From CAVSXS01 sp963767715 (GTDB lineage: Bacteria; Chloroflexota; Ktedonobacteria; Ktedonobacterales; Ktedonobacteraceae), in NCBI GenBank assembly GCA_963767715.1, contig CAVYFA010000007.1:62001-126000 (forward strand): a stretch of DNA of 64,000 nt. Direction: 5' to 3'. The notes beneath the pieces are model-generated. The model saw nothing but the letters and a program-made list of their open reading frames with translations. It made no database searches and had not been told where the DNA came from. The position numbers were made by a program, and so were the translations under genes. Positions 39,865 through 50,664 of the stretch are shown here, in pieces; position 1 is the stretch's first letter, and every line of letters begins with the position of its first letter.

Positions 39865-40358
39865 GCTACGAAAGAGGTGCAATTATCGAGAACAGAAAAC
39901 ATATCGCCCTGGTTGCTCATGACGACAAAAAGCATGACCTTCTGGAATGGGCAAGATATAATAAAGAGTTACTGGCTCATCATGAACTCTACGCGACAGG
40001 CACGACCGGTAAGCTCCTTGAACAGGACCTGGGAGTCAACGTCAATAAGCTGCAAAGTGGCCCTCTGGGTGGAGATCAACAAATCGGCGCAAAGATCGCC
40101 GAGGGCGAGATCGATTTGCTGGTCTTCTTCTGGGACCCGCTCACCATGCAGCCGCATGATTCGGATGTACGCGCGCTCCTGCGCATCGCCGTAGTGTGGA
40201 ACATCCCGGTGGCCTGCAATCGGGCTTCAGCCGATTTTATGATCACGTCACCGTTGATGTCCGGATCGTACCATCCTGCTTCGCCCGACTACCATCGCTA
40301 CATCGGGCGCATGGATGAGCAACATACAGAACACGGGCCAGGCGCGCGTATTGCGTAA
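39855..40358 (+). CDS. mgsA: Methylglyoxal synthase
   Basis: MgsA-like protein: IALVAHDDKKHDLLEWARYN, YATGTTGKLLEQDLGV, QSGPLGGDQQIGAKIAEGEI with the catalytic Asp in GGDQQ, DLLVFFWDPLTMQPHDSD and IPVACNRASADFMI. It converts dihydroxyacetone phosphate to methylglyoxal and phosphate. The start is doubtful: the only in-frame conventional codon is GTG at 39855, inside a repeat. AAAGAGGTGC followed by ATT at about 39876 would suit a shorter protein from IENRKHIALV. It is followed 18 bp later by a HAD phosphatase. Confidence 0.9.
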   Translation: MTPRYERGAIIENRKHIALVAHDDKKHDLLEWARYNKELLAHHELYATGTTGKLLEQDLGVNVNKLQSGPLGGDQQIGAKIAEGEIDLLVFFWDPLTMQPHDSDVRALLRIAVVWNIPVACNRASADFMITSPLMSGSYHPASPDYHRYIGRMDEQHTEHGPGARIA

Positions 40359-40376
40359 AGCCATGGAGGAATTGCA

Positions 40377-41141
40377 ATGGAAGGCATCAAGAATTACCTG
40401 ATGGATATGGATGGAGTTATCGTGCGCGGCCCGGCACTTATTCCGGGAGCGCAAGACTTTGTGAAGCGCCTCCAGGCTGGCAAGATTCCATTCTTGATTC
40501 TTACCAATAACTCGCTCTACACGCCGCGCGACCTGCAGGTGCGCCTCTCCTATATGGGACTGGCCGTGCCTGCCGAAGCGATTTTCACCTCCGCGCTTGC
40601 CACCGCGCAATTCCTTCACTCCCAGCAGCCAAATGGTCGGGCTTACGCTATTGGCGAGTCCGGGCTGACGACAGCGTTGCATGACATTGGCTATGTCCTG
40701 ACCGACCAGGAGCCGGAATACGTCGTGCTTGGCGAGACGACCGCCTATAGCTTTGAACGCATCACGCGCGCCATCCGCTTTGTAACGGCCGGCGCGCGCT
40801 TCATCGCCACCAATCCCGATGTAATGGGTCCCGGCGAGGGCGGAATCGTCCCCGCTACCGGCGCGGTGGCCGCCTTAATCAGCGCGGCCACCGGCGTCAA
40901 GCCCTACTACATCGGCAAGCCGAATCCGCTGATGATGCGCACAGCCCTGCGCACCCTCAATGCCCATTCTGAGGATTCCGTGATGATCGGAGATCGCATG
41001 GACACCGATATGGTTGCCGGCATCGAGAGCGGCCTGCGCACCATCCTGGTCCTCACCGGCGTCACCTCACGCGAACAGGTGCAGCGCTTCCCCTACCGCC
41101 CAACCTGGATTCGCGACTCCGTCGCCGACGTAGAGGTCTAA
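40377..41141 (+). CDS. HAD-superfamily phosphatase, NagD/4-nitrophenylphosphatase type
   Basis: Protein of 254 residues: motif I YLMDMDGVIVRG (DxDG), motif II ILTNNSLYT, then a cap domain (residues 75-180), with GKPNPLMMRTAL (motif III Lys) and VMIGDRMDTDMVAGI (motif IV). NagD-like enzymes dephosphorylate nucleotides or sugar phosphates. GGAGGA lies 6 bp before the ATG. It follows the methylglyoxal synthase gene by 18 bp, so a shared role in relieving sugar-phosphate stress is possible. Confidence 0.92.
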   Translation: MEGIKNYLMDMDGVIVRGPALIPGAQDFVKRLQAGKIPFLILTNNSLYTPRDLQVRLSYMGLAVPAEAIFTSALATAQFLHSQQPNGRAYAIGESGLTTALHDIGYVLTDQEPEYVVLGETTAYSFERITRAIRFVTAGARFIATNPDVMGPGEGGIVPATGAVAALISAATGVKPYYIGKPNPLMMRTALRTLNAHSEDSVMIGDRMDTDMVAGIESGLRTILVLTGVTSREQVQRFPYRPTWIRDSVADVEV

Positions 41142-41427
41142 GTCCCTCCACCCTCGCCGGGACTTTAAGCTCGCTCGCTCCATCCCTGCCGCGACTTTAT
41201 GGTCGCCCGCGTCCCCTTCCCCAGACTTTCCCGTAGGGGCGAGAGTGGATGATGCTGGGTTGGGTGGGCCTTTATGGTCGCCCGCGTCCCCTTCCCTTAC
41301 ACAGGTAGATTGCTTGTCGGATGTCGGTTCATTGTAGAGGCAGGAGCGGCGGGGAGTGGAGCGGGGCCCCTCGCGGGTGCCTTGCGTACCTTTCCACCTC
41401 GCTGGCCCTTCCCTCTCATCTGGAGGT
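41142..41427. repeat. Intergenic repeats: family B variant and family C copy 2
   Basis: GTAGGGGCGAGAGTGGATGA with GGCCTTTATGGTCGCCC (41232-41282, family B variant) and TTCATTGTAGAGGCAGGAGC with GGGGCCCCTCGCGGGTGCC (41328-41412, family C). No gene is seen. Confidence 0.78.
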
Positions 41428-42009
41428 CTAAGGATATATCGTCTCCCCCTTCGATAGCATCTCGACAAATTTCCGTATGCGCGCGGAACGCGTTTCGGCT
41501 CTCTTCGCCGTCTGTATCCTGAACAGGATCGCATAGCGATTGACGCTATTCAGCGTATTGAAAAATTCTTGCGCCTCCGGATTTTTGTCCAGTTCGCTCT
41601 GCAAATCATCAGGTACTGTCATCTTGCTCTGCGACGCGTAAGCCTGCTCCCAGCGCCCATCAGCCTTCGCCGACTCTACCTGCCGCAGCCCCGCCGGCTG
41701 CATCCTGCCCTCGGCGATCAGCGCCATAGCCTTATCGCAATTGACCTTTGACCAGATGCTCTTAGCGCGGCGCGGCGAGAATTTTTGTAACCAGTACTGC
41801 TCATCAAAAGTGGCCTTTTGCCCATCGATCCAGCCATAGCACAGCGCGCTCTCCAAAGCCTCGGCATAAGAGACAGAACTGGCACCCATCGCTTTTTTAG
41901 CGATCTTGAGCCAGGCGCCACCCGCCCCAGCATGGTGCTCCTTGAGCCACGCTTCCCAGTCTTGCTGCGTTTCAAATAATACGATTGGCAGATTATCGGT
42001 CAAAGTCAC
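41428..42009 (-). CDS. YdeI/OmpD-associated family protein
   Basis: Protein of 193 residues: WEAWLKEHHAGAGGAWLKIA, SYAEALESALCYGWIDGQKA, FSPRRAKSIWSKVNCDKAMA and the C-terminal SVNRYAILFRIQTAKRAETR with KFVEMLSKGE, the layout of YdeI-type proteins. The family is of uncertain role, with links to membrane stress and peptide or antimicrobial tolerance. The start is GTG at 42009 with GCGAGG upstream; the longer frame has no RBS. It ends 14 bp after the oxidoreductase to its right, so the two may be one transcript. Confidence 0.85.
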   Translation of the reverse strand: MTLTDNLPIVLFETQQDWEAWLKEHHAGAGGAWLKIAKKAMGASSVSYAEALESALCYGWIDGQKATFDEQYWLQKFSPRRAKSIWSKVNCDKAMALIAEGRMQPAGLRQVESAKADGRWEQAYASQSKMTVPDDLQSELDKNPEAQEFFNTLNSVNRYAILFRIQTAKRAETRSARIRKFVEMLSKGETIYP

Positions 42010-42023
42010 ACACCTCGCTATCC

Positions 42024-43061
42024 TTAAAACGCGACCACCCGCTGCTCTTCCTGGCTCTGGAGCGCGCACTCGATTACCCGGATGGTGTTGCGCGCGTCCT
42101 CGGGGGCGACCGGCGCCGGCCCGCCCTGCGTGATCGCCTCGACTATCCCCTGGTAATACGCCTCGTAGTGCCCACTCAGCGTCGTCACCTTCCCTTTGAC
42201 AGCCAGCTCCCCTACGTCGATGGTCAAATCACCATACATAGCCTGAACATCCTCTCCCCAACCCGCGTCGCCGGGGCGCATGCCCGCCTTGAGCTGGTCT
42301 TCCTGTGGGTCGAGGCCGTACTTGATGAAACTGCCCTTGCTCCCATGCAGTTGGAAGCGTGGCGGCGTCTCCCGCACCAGCGAACCCGCGTGCAAGATCA
42401 CCCGCCGTCGTCCATACCCCAGCACCAGGTGGAAATAATCATCGACCTGCGCCCCCGGCCGCTGCGCCCGCACATCACCCCACACGCTTTCTGGCGTCCC
42501 GAACAGGCACAGCGCCTGGTCGATCAGGTGCGCGCCCAGGTCATACAGCGATCCCGAACCCGGCAGCGGCTCCTCCCTCCATCGCTTCTGCACTTCCGGT
42601 CGGAAGCGGTCATAGTGGCACTCATACGTGCTAACTTCACCCAGCACTTCGCTCCCCAGCAGGTGCCGTACTGTCAGAAAATCGTTATCCCATCTGCGAT
42701 TCTGAAATACGCTCAGCACAACCTGCCGCCTGCGCGCCAGCTCGATCAAATCGTCAGCCTCAGCCGCGTGAATCACAAACGGCTTGTCGACCACCACGTG
42801 CTTCCCCGCCTCGAGCGCTCGCCTGGCAAAATTGTGGTGCGTCACATTCGGCGACGCGATCACGACCAGTTCGATATCGTCACGCCCCAGCAGCCGCTCG
42901 AGCGCCGGAACCACCTCCACGTCAGCATAGTCCCGCTTCACCTCCTCCGCCCGCGACGTCACAATGGCCGCCAGCGAAAGTCCCTCGACGCTCTCAATCA
43001 GCGGCGCATGAAAGACAGAACCCGCCAGTCCATAGCCGACCAGCCCAACACGAACAGTCAT
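42024..43061 (-). CDS. Gfo/Idh/MocA family oxidoreductase
   Basis: Protein of 345 residues: VRVGLVGYGLAGSVFHAPLI Rossmann start, VVIASPNVTHHNFARRALEA, KHVVVDKPFVIHAAEADDLI with the catalytic Lys, QNRRWDNDFLTVRHLL and YDLGAHLIDQAL (active-site His). The FQNRRWDNDF segment is characteristic of the YdgJ/YhhX-like scyllo-inositol dehydrogenase branch; the substrate is not proven. It is upstream of the YdeI-like gene by 14 bp on the same strand. Confidence 0.92.
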   Translation of the reverse strand: MTVRVGLVGYGLAGSVFHAPLIESVEGLSLAAIVTSRAEEVKRDYADVEVVPALERLLGRDDIELVVIASPNVTHHNFARRALEAGKHVVVDKPFVIHAAEADDLIELARRRQVVLSVFQNRRWDNDFLTVRHLLGSEVLGEVSTYECHYDRFRPEVQKRWREEPLPGSGSLYDLGAHLIDQALCLFGTPESVWGDVRAQRPGAQVDDYFHLVLGYGRRRVILHAGSLVRETPPRFQLHGSKGSFIKYGLDPQEDQLKAGMRPGDAGWGEDVQAMYGDLTIDVGELAVKGKVTTLSGHYEAYYQGIVEAITQGGPAPVAPEDARNTIRVIECALQSQEEQRVVAF

Positions 43062-43295
43062 AGCTCGCTCCTTTTACAGATTTGGCCTGATTATACCACC
43101 CGCGAAAGCTCTCTACACAGCAGAGCCGAATAGTGTTATAAAGGGGCAAGCCGTTTGCCCGTCCAGTGTGGTATGATGAAATGGCTGAACGCTGCTCCAT
43201 CCGAGCGCGCGGACTCCCTTGCGTCGTGTGTGACAAGAAGATGGTGCGGGAACACGCTCGCCTTTGACGCTTCAAGGCGTGCAGGAGAAAGAGCC

Positions 43296-44234
43296 ATGGA
43301 AGGAAGATTGCCCATCGGTGTCATCAGTATTGGCAGCAACGACATTCATTTGCTCGTTGCCTCCTCCGATGGCATCAAGACGTTCGACCGGCACGTGAAC
43401 CAGTCGATGCTGGCAGAACTGGTCGGCACCGTGACCGGCGGGGTGATTCCCATCGCTGCTCTCAACCAGGCGTTGACCGATCTGGAAACGCTCGTCAAGG
43501 CGGCACGGACAGCCGGAGCCAGTCCCATCATCGCCATTGCGACCGAGGCCCTGCGTGAGGTAGCCAATGGCCCGGCTTTCATCGAAATGGTAGCAACCAC
43601 GCTGCACATTAGCGCCACCCTGGTCTCTGGCCAGGAAGAGGCGGCCCTGGATTATTGCTGGGCGACGTTCCCACACACGCCACCGATTCCCCTGCTGGTT
43701 GTGGACAGTGGGGGTGGCAGTACGCAGATCCTCCAGGGTGAAGCATCGCGACCCGCCTTTGCCACCTCCTTGCCGGTGGGTGCAGGCAATATGACCAACC
43801 GCTTCCTCACCCAGGATCCCCCCACCAAAGAGGAACTGGAGGCCTTGCGCGAGTATATCGCGGCGCAAGTGGCAGCGTTGCCCATCGTTCTGTCCCCACG
43901 CAGCGCCGTGCTGATGGGGGGCAGTGCCGACCATCTGCTCTCATTTGCAGCTAACCCCGCGCAGCAGACCATGACGTTCGATGACCTGCATCATGCGCTA
44001 CACGAACTGCATACGAAACCAGCCAAGCAAATGGCTCACGAGTATCAGATGCTTCCTGAACGTGCCCACCTCCTGGCGGCTGGAGCCGTGATTCTGCAGA
44101 GCGTCCTTGCTCACTATGGCATGCAGGAGGCCCAGGTCAAAGCCGACGGCATTCGAGGTGGCCTGGTCCTCAGCTACGCTCGCCAGGGCGAGAGCTGGCG
44201 GCAAAGTCTCCCTTTACCTCTAGCAGCAACATAA
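43296..44234 (+). CDS. Ppx/GppA-family exopolyphosphatase-like phosphatase
   Basis: Protein of 312 residues with the ASKHA fold: IGVISIGSNDIHLLVA (phosphate 1 loop), ATEALREVANGPAFIE, LVSGQEEAALDYCWA and VVDSGGGSTQILQG (phosphate 2). It is of the short Ppx type with only the catalytic core. Family members hydrolyse polyphosphate or pppGpp. The ATG at 43296 has AGGAG upstream; the longer frame from 43155 is rejected for lack of an RBS. Confidence 0.9.
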   Translation: MEGRLPIGVISIGSNDIHLLVASSDGIKTFDRHVNQSMLAELVGTVTGGVIPIAALNQALTDLETLVKAARTAGASPIIAIATEALREVANGPAFIEMVATTLHISATLVSGQEEAALDYCWATFPHTPPIPLLVVDSGGGSTQILQGEASRPAFATSLPVGAGNMTNRFLTQDPPTKEELEALREYIAAQVAALPIVLSPRSAVLMGGSADHLLSFAANPAQQTMTFDDLHHALHELHTKPAKQMAHEYQMLPERAHLLAAGAVILQSVLAHYGMQEAQVKADGIRGGLVLSYARQGESWRQSLPLPLAAT

Positions 44235-44435
44235 ATGCTGTTCACCTGTTTGCACGTTACTCGTGAGTTTGCACCAGGCAAGGGGAAGCACGAGGCACGC
44301 TTCGCCTACTTTCTGGACGGGGGAAGTGGCACGTCTTGTGCTGGCCTTTCATCTCTTACTCCCCATTTTGCGGATTTTCACCTGTTTATTGGATCTACAC
44401 GAAATGCTTGAGCACAGAGCTCTCAAGCTGCACCA

Positions 44436-45760
44436 TCACTCCATCGGCAGCGACAACTGCGCTGTCTCCTCCGCCACCATCTTCACCGGCCTATGCCGCG
44501 CATCCTCCTCGTACGGCACATAATACCGCATATCCTCCTCCATTGCCGCGACATCCTCCATCGCCCTCTGCTCCAACTCTCCCTCAAAAGCCTGGTGCAA
44601 CAGCGTCTGAAACAGATGCTCTGCCTGCCGCGCGGCTTCCCGCTGTTGAGCGCGGAGGCATTCATATTTCTGGACGATTTGAGCAAATTTTTGCTGGAGC
44701 GAGAGAGGTGGGATTATAGTAATGAACTCTTTGATATCTCCTACGTTCAGATGAGGGGCAGCCGAACCACCTGCTAATCGAATCGCCTGACGATATGTAC
44801 TTTCAGATTCCAAAAAGCCCAGATGAATTCGGGAGTTGCTACATTATAAGCTGCTCGAAAAAGCATTATTCGCTGGCCAAGGCAAACCTGTATCCCTTTA
44901 GGAACGATAGCAGCATTCCCAAAGCGAGCACCTTCTCGACAGTAAACTACATCTTTAGGCCTTGGAACATCTATTTTCACCCTCTTCTCATATTCGCTAT
45001 ATTCTACGTACTTTGTAGTAGACCAATCTAGAAAGCCGTCTTGAATATCAGAACTTCTTATACACGCATATGCTGTTGGACTAGGAGAATAGATTGGAGT
45101 AGTATGCGGGCAATCAATGATCTTATCACATAGCTGAGAAAGTTGTTCTTTCGGCCAATTGTGGGGATTATAAGTAGGGTCCCCAAACATCTCCAGAAAC
45201 ACCGCCTGCAAATAACCGCCGCTCAGTTCCAGCGCATAGCGGCGCAGTTGGCGCAGTCGGTCGGCTTTGGCGAGGATGGCAGCGATGCGCTTTTGCTCGG
45301 GAAGAGGAGGGAGAGGGATAGAAAGTAGGCTAAGTTTCTCTGTATCGAGTGTTCTGCCCTTTACAGCTCGATCTGTATTGCCGATTACATCAACAACTTG
45401 AAGAGCATAGTATAGGTAGTCAGATAGAACACAATTTGGATCTTTTACTTTTAACGCGGCAATAGCCTCATTTGTATACAAAGGAATCCTTGCGAAACTT
45501 AATTTGCCAATGCTTAATTTGAAACTCATAAGTAATGTTCCAGGTTGCACTTGGTAACATCGACATTCGTTGACAGCCTTTTGAGTGATAGTCTCTTTCG
45601 TTGTAAATAGGTCTTTCCCCTGTTGCATATCAGCAATACTAAGCCAAGGATAACCAGGACCCCAATATTCCTCATTTGAACGGCTTGGAGTCCTACCAAT
45701 CTTAATATCACACAATTTAGCCAAAGGGAAACAAGACCACACCGATTGATTTGGTCTCAT
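44436..45760 (-). pseudogene. hsdS: Type I restriction specificity subunit HsdS, one frameshift
   Basis: Two target-recognition domains separated by conserved helices. TRD1 begins with FPLAKLCDIKIGRTPSRSNE and ends at IPLPPLPEQKRIAAILAKAD; TRD2 follows from WPKEQLSQLCDKIIDCPHTT; the last conserved block is PHLNVGDIKEFITIIPPLSL with a helical tail. The frame changes at an A5 run on the plus strand (44812-44816; T5 in the gene), where one more base would restore AFLESESTYRQAIR. The ATG overlaps the hsdM stop (ATGA). Because the change is in a homopolymer, a sequencing error is as likely as a mutation. Confidence 0.85.
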
Positions 45761-47517
45761 ATCATCGTGACTCCAAAATTATCATTGTCACGAGAAAGCT
45801 CTTTTTTTAGCTCTCCAATTTCACCGACCATCACATTCTCCAACCTCAACAGCCGCTCCATCGTCACCTCAGGCTTCTCATAATACGCCTCGTCCTGCTC
45901 CAACTGACGGTAACGGCTGGCCGAAAGATCATAGTTATAGGCCCTTACCTGGGCTTTCGTCACCCAGAACTGGCGGCTCAACTGGTTGATCTCCGCTTGT
46001 AGAGGATGAATTTGTGCCTGCAATTCGGCATCCCTACGCTGCGCGTCTTCCAGGGCAGCGTGGACATGTTCATCATCTTCGGGGGCGATGGCACTCTCGA
46101 AGGTCAGCCGGTTGATCTCGGCCTGAAGTTCCAGGTGGCTGGCTTTGAGCGGGGCAATCTGCGTGCGCAGGTCTTGCAAGTGCTGCTCGCGGTCGCTTTG
46201 GAAGATGGGATTGTTTCGGTTCCTCCAGCAGGCCAGCATATCGGGGATATCGTTTTCTGTGACAGGCTGGCGTTTATCGTCCAGCGAGAAGCCGTCGTGT
46301 TCCATGTCGTAGAACCAGGTGCGCTCTGTTGTGCCGCCGCGTGTCAGGAACAGCACGGCGGTAGAGACGCCCGCGTAGGGTTTGAAGACGCCGCTCGGCA
46401 TTGAGACGACGCCGTCCAGCCGATTCTCCTCGATCAGCTTATGGCGAATCTCGCGGTGCGCCCTGCCTGAGCCGAAGAGCACGCCATCCGGCACGATCAC
46501 GGCGGCTCGCCCGCCCATCTCCAGCGCGCGCAGGATCAGGTGCAGGAACAGCAGTTCCGACTTGGTGGTATCCCCTGGCAGGGTCGGACTTACATCGGCT
46601 TTATCGACAGCGCCCTTGAAGGGCGGATTCATCAAAATAACGTCGTATTCCCTGGTTTCCTTGAATGCCTTGGAAAGCGTATCCATGTAGTAGAAATGCG
46701 GCTGCTCGATGCCGTGCAGCATCAGGTTCATCGAGCCGATGCGCAGCATGGTCATGCCGGAGTCATTATCGTAGCCACGAAAGGCTTCCTCTTGCAGGAA
46801 GCGCCGCTGCGCTTCGCTGAGCAGTTCACCGGTCATATGATGTGCCCAGCCATCGCTATCATAGCTCAGGCTTTCGAGCGGAGTATATTGTTCCAGGATG
46901 TACTGGTAAGCATTGACGAGAAATCCGGCCGTCCCGGCGGCCAGGTCTCCAATGCGCTCGCCAGGGTGCGGGTCGATCATGCGCACCATCATGCGGATAA
47001 TGTGGCGCGGTGTGCGGAACTGCCCATTCAGCCCCGATGTGCTGAGCCTGCTCAGCAGGTATTCATAGAGATCACCCTGCACATCCTGGTTCTGGCTCGC
47101 TATCTGCATCTGGTCGATCAGCTTGCAGGCTTCGATCAGCAGGCTCGACTTGTTGATCTTGAGTTCGGCATTCTTCATGTACAGTTCAAAAGAATTCAGC
47201 TCCCCATCTTTTGAACTATCTGAGGTTCCCAGCTCGCGAAACCACGGAAAGACCTTTTCGCGTAGATGCTTCAGCGCCTCCTCCGCTTTGAGCTGCGTCC
47301 AGTAGCTCCAGCGCATCTCCGCCGGAATGCTCGGCTGGAAGGATTCGTTGTGGCGCTGCGCCATCCTCTGCCGGTGATTCTCCTCGTCATCCAGGCGCTT
47401 GAGGAAAAGCAAATAAGAAAGCTGCTCAATCGAATCCAGCGGATTAGTCAGTCCCCCCGTCCATAGCTTATCCCACAACTGATCCACCTGGGCCCGTAAT
47501 TTCGTCTCTGTTAACAT
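45757..47517 (-). CDS. hsdM: Type I restriction-modification DNA methyltransferase subunit HsdM
   Basis: Protein of 586 residues. The N-terminal helical domain (residues 1-150) includes SYLLFLKRLDDEENHRQRMA. The SAM motif region GERIGDLAAGTAGFLVNAYQ and the N6-adenine motif IV VILMNPPFKGAVDKAD follow. A coiled-coil C-terminal region (about 445-525, HLELQAEINRLTFESAIA) probably contacts HsdS. It methylates adenine in the split target recognised by HsdS. It appears intact, unlike its partners. It is separated from hsdR by about 340 bp of repeats and overlaps hsdS by 4 bp. Confidence 0.95.
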   Translation of the reverse strand: MLTETKLRAQVDQLWDKLWTGGLTNPLDSIEQLSYLLFLKRLDDEENHRQRMAQRHNESFQPSIPAEMRWSYWTQLKAEEALKHLREKVFPWFRELGTSDSSKDGELNSFELYMKNAELKINKSSLLIEACKLIDQMQIASQNQDVQGDLYEYLLSRLSTSGLNGQFRTPRHIIRMMVRMIDPHPGERIGDLAAGTAGFLVNAYQYILEQYTPLESLSYDSDGWAHHMTGELLSEAQRRFLQEEAFRGYDNDSGMTMLRIGSMNLMLHGIEQPHFYYMDTLSKAFKETREYDVILMNPPFKGAVDKADVSPTLPGDTTKSELLFLHLILRALEMGGRAAVIVPDGVLFGSGRAHREIRHKLIEENRLDGVVSMPSGVFKPYAGVSTAVLFLTRGGTTERTWFYDMEHDGFSLDDKRQPVTENDIPDMLACWRNRNNPIFQSDREQHLQDLRTQIAPLKASHLELQAEINRLTFESAIAPEDDEHVHAALEDAQRRDAELQAQIHPLQAEINQLSRQFWVTKAQVRAYNYDLSASRYRQLEQDEAYYEKPEVTMERLLRLENVMVGEIGELKKELSRDNDNFGVTMI

Positions 47518-47559
47518 TCTTTATACCCCACTCCTGATAATCTCTCAACCCTCACAAAA

Positions 47560-47850
47560 TGCAGTGGCGCCCCTCGCGGGTGCCAAATAGGCATCAACTC
47601 AAGAAAAGCTCATCATTCGCCTGTAGGGGCGGGAGCGGGGTGGACGGGTGGCGGGGGCGCTTGCGCCGCCCTCGTCCCTCTCGCCTGCACTCTGGACAGC
47701 GCTTGCGCCGCCCTCGTCCCTCGCTGCCTGCCACTAATCTCTCGCCCGTACAAATCACATGGCCTCCAGATTTGCGGCTTCGGTTGCTGCCTATTTGGCG
47801 CCCCTTGCGGGTGCCATCCTCTCCCTGCCGTGCCATCATCACGCCGCGAA
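47560..47850. repeat. Repeat insertion between hsdR and hsdM
   Basis: A family A module (GTAGGGGCGGGAGCGGGGTG with the GGGCGCTTGCGCC core, 47623-47672), a partial second core at 47699-47720, and two GGCGCCCC(T/C)(T/C)GCGGGTGCC pieces (about 47567 and 47797). There is no coding sequence. Confidence 0.78.
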
Positions 47851-47858
47851 CGCCATCA

Positions 47859-50664
47859 TCATGCCGCAAGCGTCTCCGTGAAACTCAGGATATCATCTCT
47901 CTGCTCAGGCGTAAATAACCTTTCTACAGCATCATCGCCAAAGGCGTCAAACGGAGATTCATACAGATCAAGCATGCGTAAGTGACGCTTCTGCAAGAAC
48001 ACGTTCTGCACCGCGCGCATAAAGCGAGTCTGATCGGCGTTAAACTGGTGTGCCGCGATATATGCTCCAAATTTACGGCGCACGATATCCTGGTAATCGG
48101 GAATATCTCCCAGCGCGAAGAGGTCCCGCAGGAAGCCCAGGAAACTGCTGACCTTCATACCATAGGCCCGCCGTATATTGTCTTCTGATAGCTCCAGATC
48201 GCCATTGCTCAGATCATGGCGCAGCGAACGTTCCAGGTCTATCAATTGTTCGTCGCTGACCTCTTCGTCCACGATCAATGGCCGCGATGGTCGGGTGCGT
48301 TTCGACCAGTTTCAAGATGCGCTCTTCTACGCGCTTCTTATACTCCTCGACATAGACCCGCTCGCTTCCACCTTTCAAGAAAAGATAACCCCGCATCTCG
48401 ATATAATCGGGCAGGTTGAGCGTCACAAATGTATTGGGTCGCTCGCGCCGGTTCTTCATCTCACCCGCCAGCGCGTCGATCACGTTATCTAGCGTATTCA
48501 TGCTGGCCTTTGCCAGTCGCGCGGACAGGCATAGTTGTGCAAGATCAGCTTTCTGCGGGTCCTCGAAGACAAAATCAGGCAGACGGCTCACGTCATCGGC
48601 AATGCTATCCAGCGAAGCCTGCGTCTCTTTGCCGGTCACAATCTGCCATTTCAGCCGCTCCACTTTGTTCGTGAACGTCGCGGCCTGCACATCCACGCCC
48701 GGCACGTAACGCAGCAGTGGGCCAACCCTCAAGCGCAGGAAATCAAGCTTCTTGTCGGTCAGACGATGCCAGAAGCTGTCTTCCCACGCCTGCTCGATAT
48801 CCGGCAACTCCTTCTTCACCAGGAAGGAATCCGTTGGTATCTGGGCAATCTGATCTCGAACGCGGGCGATTAATTTCTCTCGCTCCGCGGAAGGTTTGCT
48901 ACCGAGATACAGGCCCAACAGGTTCAGGCGCATGTTGAAGAGTGAGACCAGCACCGGAAGGCTCTGCTTTAACTCTTCATCGGCCGGCCGGTTAAAGTCG
49001 TTCTCCCAGAAGTCGATAATCAGGAACTGCTTTTTCTCGCCGTCCGGCAGCCAGGCCGGGAAGTGGCAGGCCTCCTGGCAGCGCGTGCCCCGCCCAATCA
49101 TCTGTTCAAGTTTGATGCGCGATTGCACCGGCTTCATGAAGACGAGGTTGACGACTTCTGGCACATCGATGCCCGTTTCCAACAAATCAACTGTGATCGC
49201 AATGCGAGGAAAGTCTTCCTTTTTGAATTGATCAATCAAGCTTCCTTTGTGGTCAGATTTATAGGTGATAACCCGCGCCAGGCCGGGATATTGTGGAAAC
49301 ATCTCTTCAAATACTTGCGCTAGCCGCAAAGCGTGTTCCTGTGTCATGGCAAACACAATCGTTTTGCCGGGAAGCTGCCCCGATTGATCTTTATAGCACT
49401 CGTTCCAGATATCTTCCCATTGCCTTCGCAGCGTATCGATATTGCTGACGGTCCTTTCCAGGTCGGTACCTTCAAAATCCAGGTCATCGGGATCAATCCC
49501 CTGTTCGTAAAGCGCGAAGCGTTCTTCCTCGCTTAAATCGACGCCTCTGATGCCCTTCCGCTGGAACTTCGTCCTGGCTGTACGTACGATGTAATCGACC
49601 AGATACCCTTCACCCACCGCCTCCTTATAGGTATAGAGAGAAGTTGGTGTTCTATCTTCGCAATCGAACACCAGGAAGGTATTGCGCTCGATAAAGTCAG
49701 CCGGGGTGGCAGTCAGCCCGATCAGGCGCGCGTCAAAGTATTGCAGCACCTCGCTCCATTTATTGAAGATGGAGCGGTGAACCTCGTCAAAGATAATCAG
49801 GTCAAAAAACGCCGGCGTAAATTCCTGGAAGCAAATACTCAGCGTTTGCAGTGTCACAGCGTACAGGCGGCTGGTGGTATGAATAGCGTGTGTAAAAATG
49901 CGCTCGTATGGCTCGGCTGGGAGATATTTCTTAAAGCCGTCATCGATGGCCTGCTTCACCAGCGCATCTCGATCTGCCACGAAGAGGATATTCCTGGCCT
50001 GGTTGGTGCGCAGGAAAACATCGATGAGCGACATGGCCGTGCGCGTCTTGCCCGTCCCCGTCGCCATCACCAGTAGCGCCCTACGTTTATGCCGCTTTTC
50101 AAAGGCTTCACACACCCGTCGAATTGCTTCCTGCTGGTAGAGCCGGTCCGTAATCGACAGGTTAATCGACGCCTGGGAAAGCGGCAGGTGATTCTGCCTG
50201 ATAAACAACAGGTTTTCCAGGTCGCTTGGAGAAAAGAACCCGGCAACCAGGCGCTTATTGGCATGGCCTGAATCGAGAAAATAAATGTCGTTGCCGTTCG
50301 TCATGAAAGCAAAGGGGCGAAAACTCTGGCGCTTCTCCAACTGCGTCACATAAAATTCGGCCTGAGTCTGCGCGAGTCGTGGGTCAATGCTGGTTCTTTT
50401 CGCCTCAACGATAGCGAGAATCTCCCCATTTGGACGATACAGGGCATAATCACTAATTCCGGCAGGAAGCTCAACCTGGTAAGCCACTCCACTCTCACGT
50501 AGCCGCTCTAGCTCCCTCGTCAGAGCAGCCCATGCCTGGGCATCAAAGCCATCAACCGGAATTTCGAGCCCAACCTGGTCTGGATTGTTGACATCCCACC
50601 CGGCCTTTTTCAATGCTGGATCGATCAGTTGCTTGCGCGTTCTCGCTTCATTCGGCCTGAACAC
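47859..50664 (-). pseudogene. hsdR: Type I restriction endonuclease/helicase subunit HsdR, one frameshift near the 3' end
   Basis: The N-terminal nuclease domain (residues 60-130) has the PD-(D/E)xK core SDYALYRPNGEILAIVEAKR. The helicase domains follow with Walker A MATGTGKTRTAMSL, the DEVH box IIFDEVHRSIFNKW, LTATP, and motif VI QMIGRGTR. The C-terminal piece (EEVSDEQLIDLERSLRHDLS to FTETLAA) is in another frame after about 48275; a one-base change at ATTGATCGTGG would rejoin them into about 935 residues. The disruption removes only the HsdM-contact region, so nuclease loss is likely if the sequence is right. Confidence 0.88.

Noticed and set aside
41985..43133. Plus-strand frame of 382 codons opposite the Gfo/Idh gene
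   Set aside because: Shadow frame; Gfo/Idh motifs and RBS are on the minus strand.
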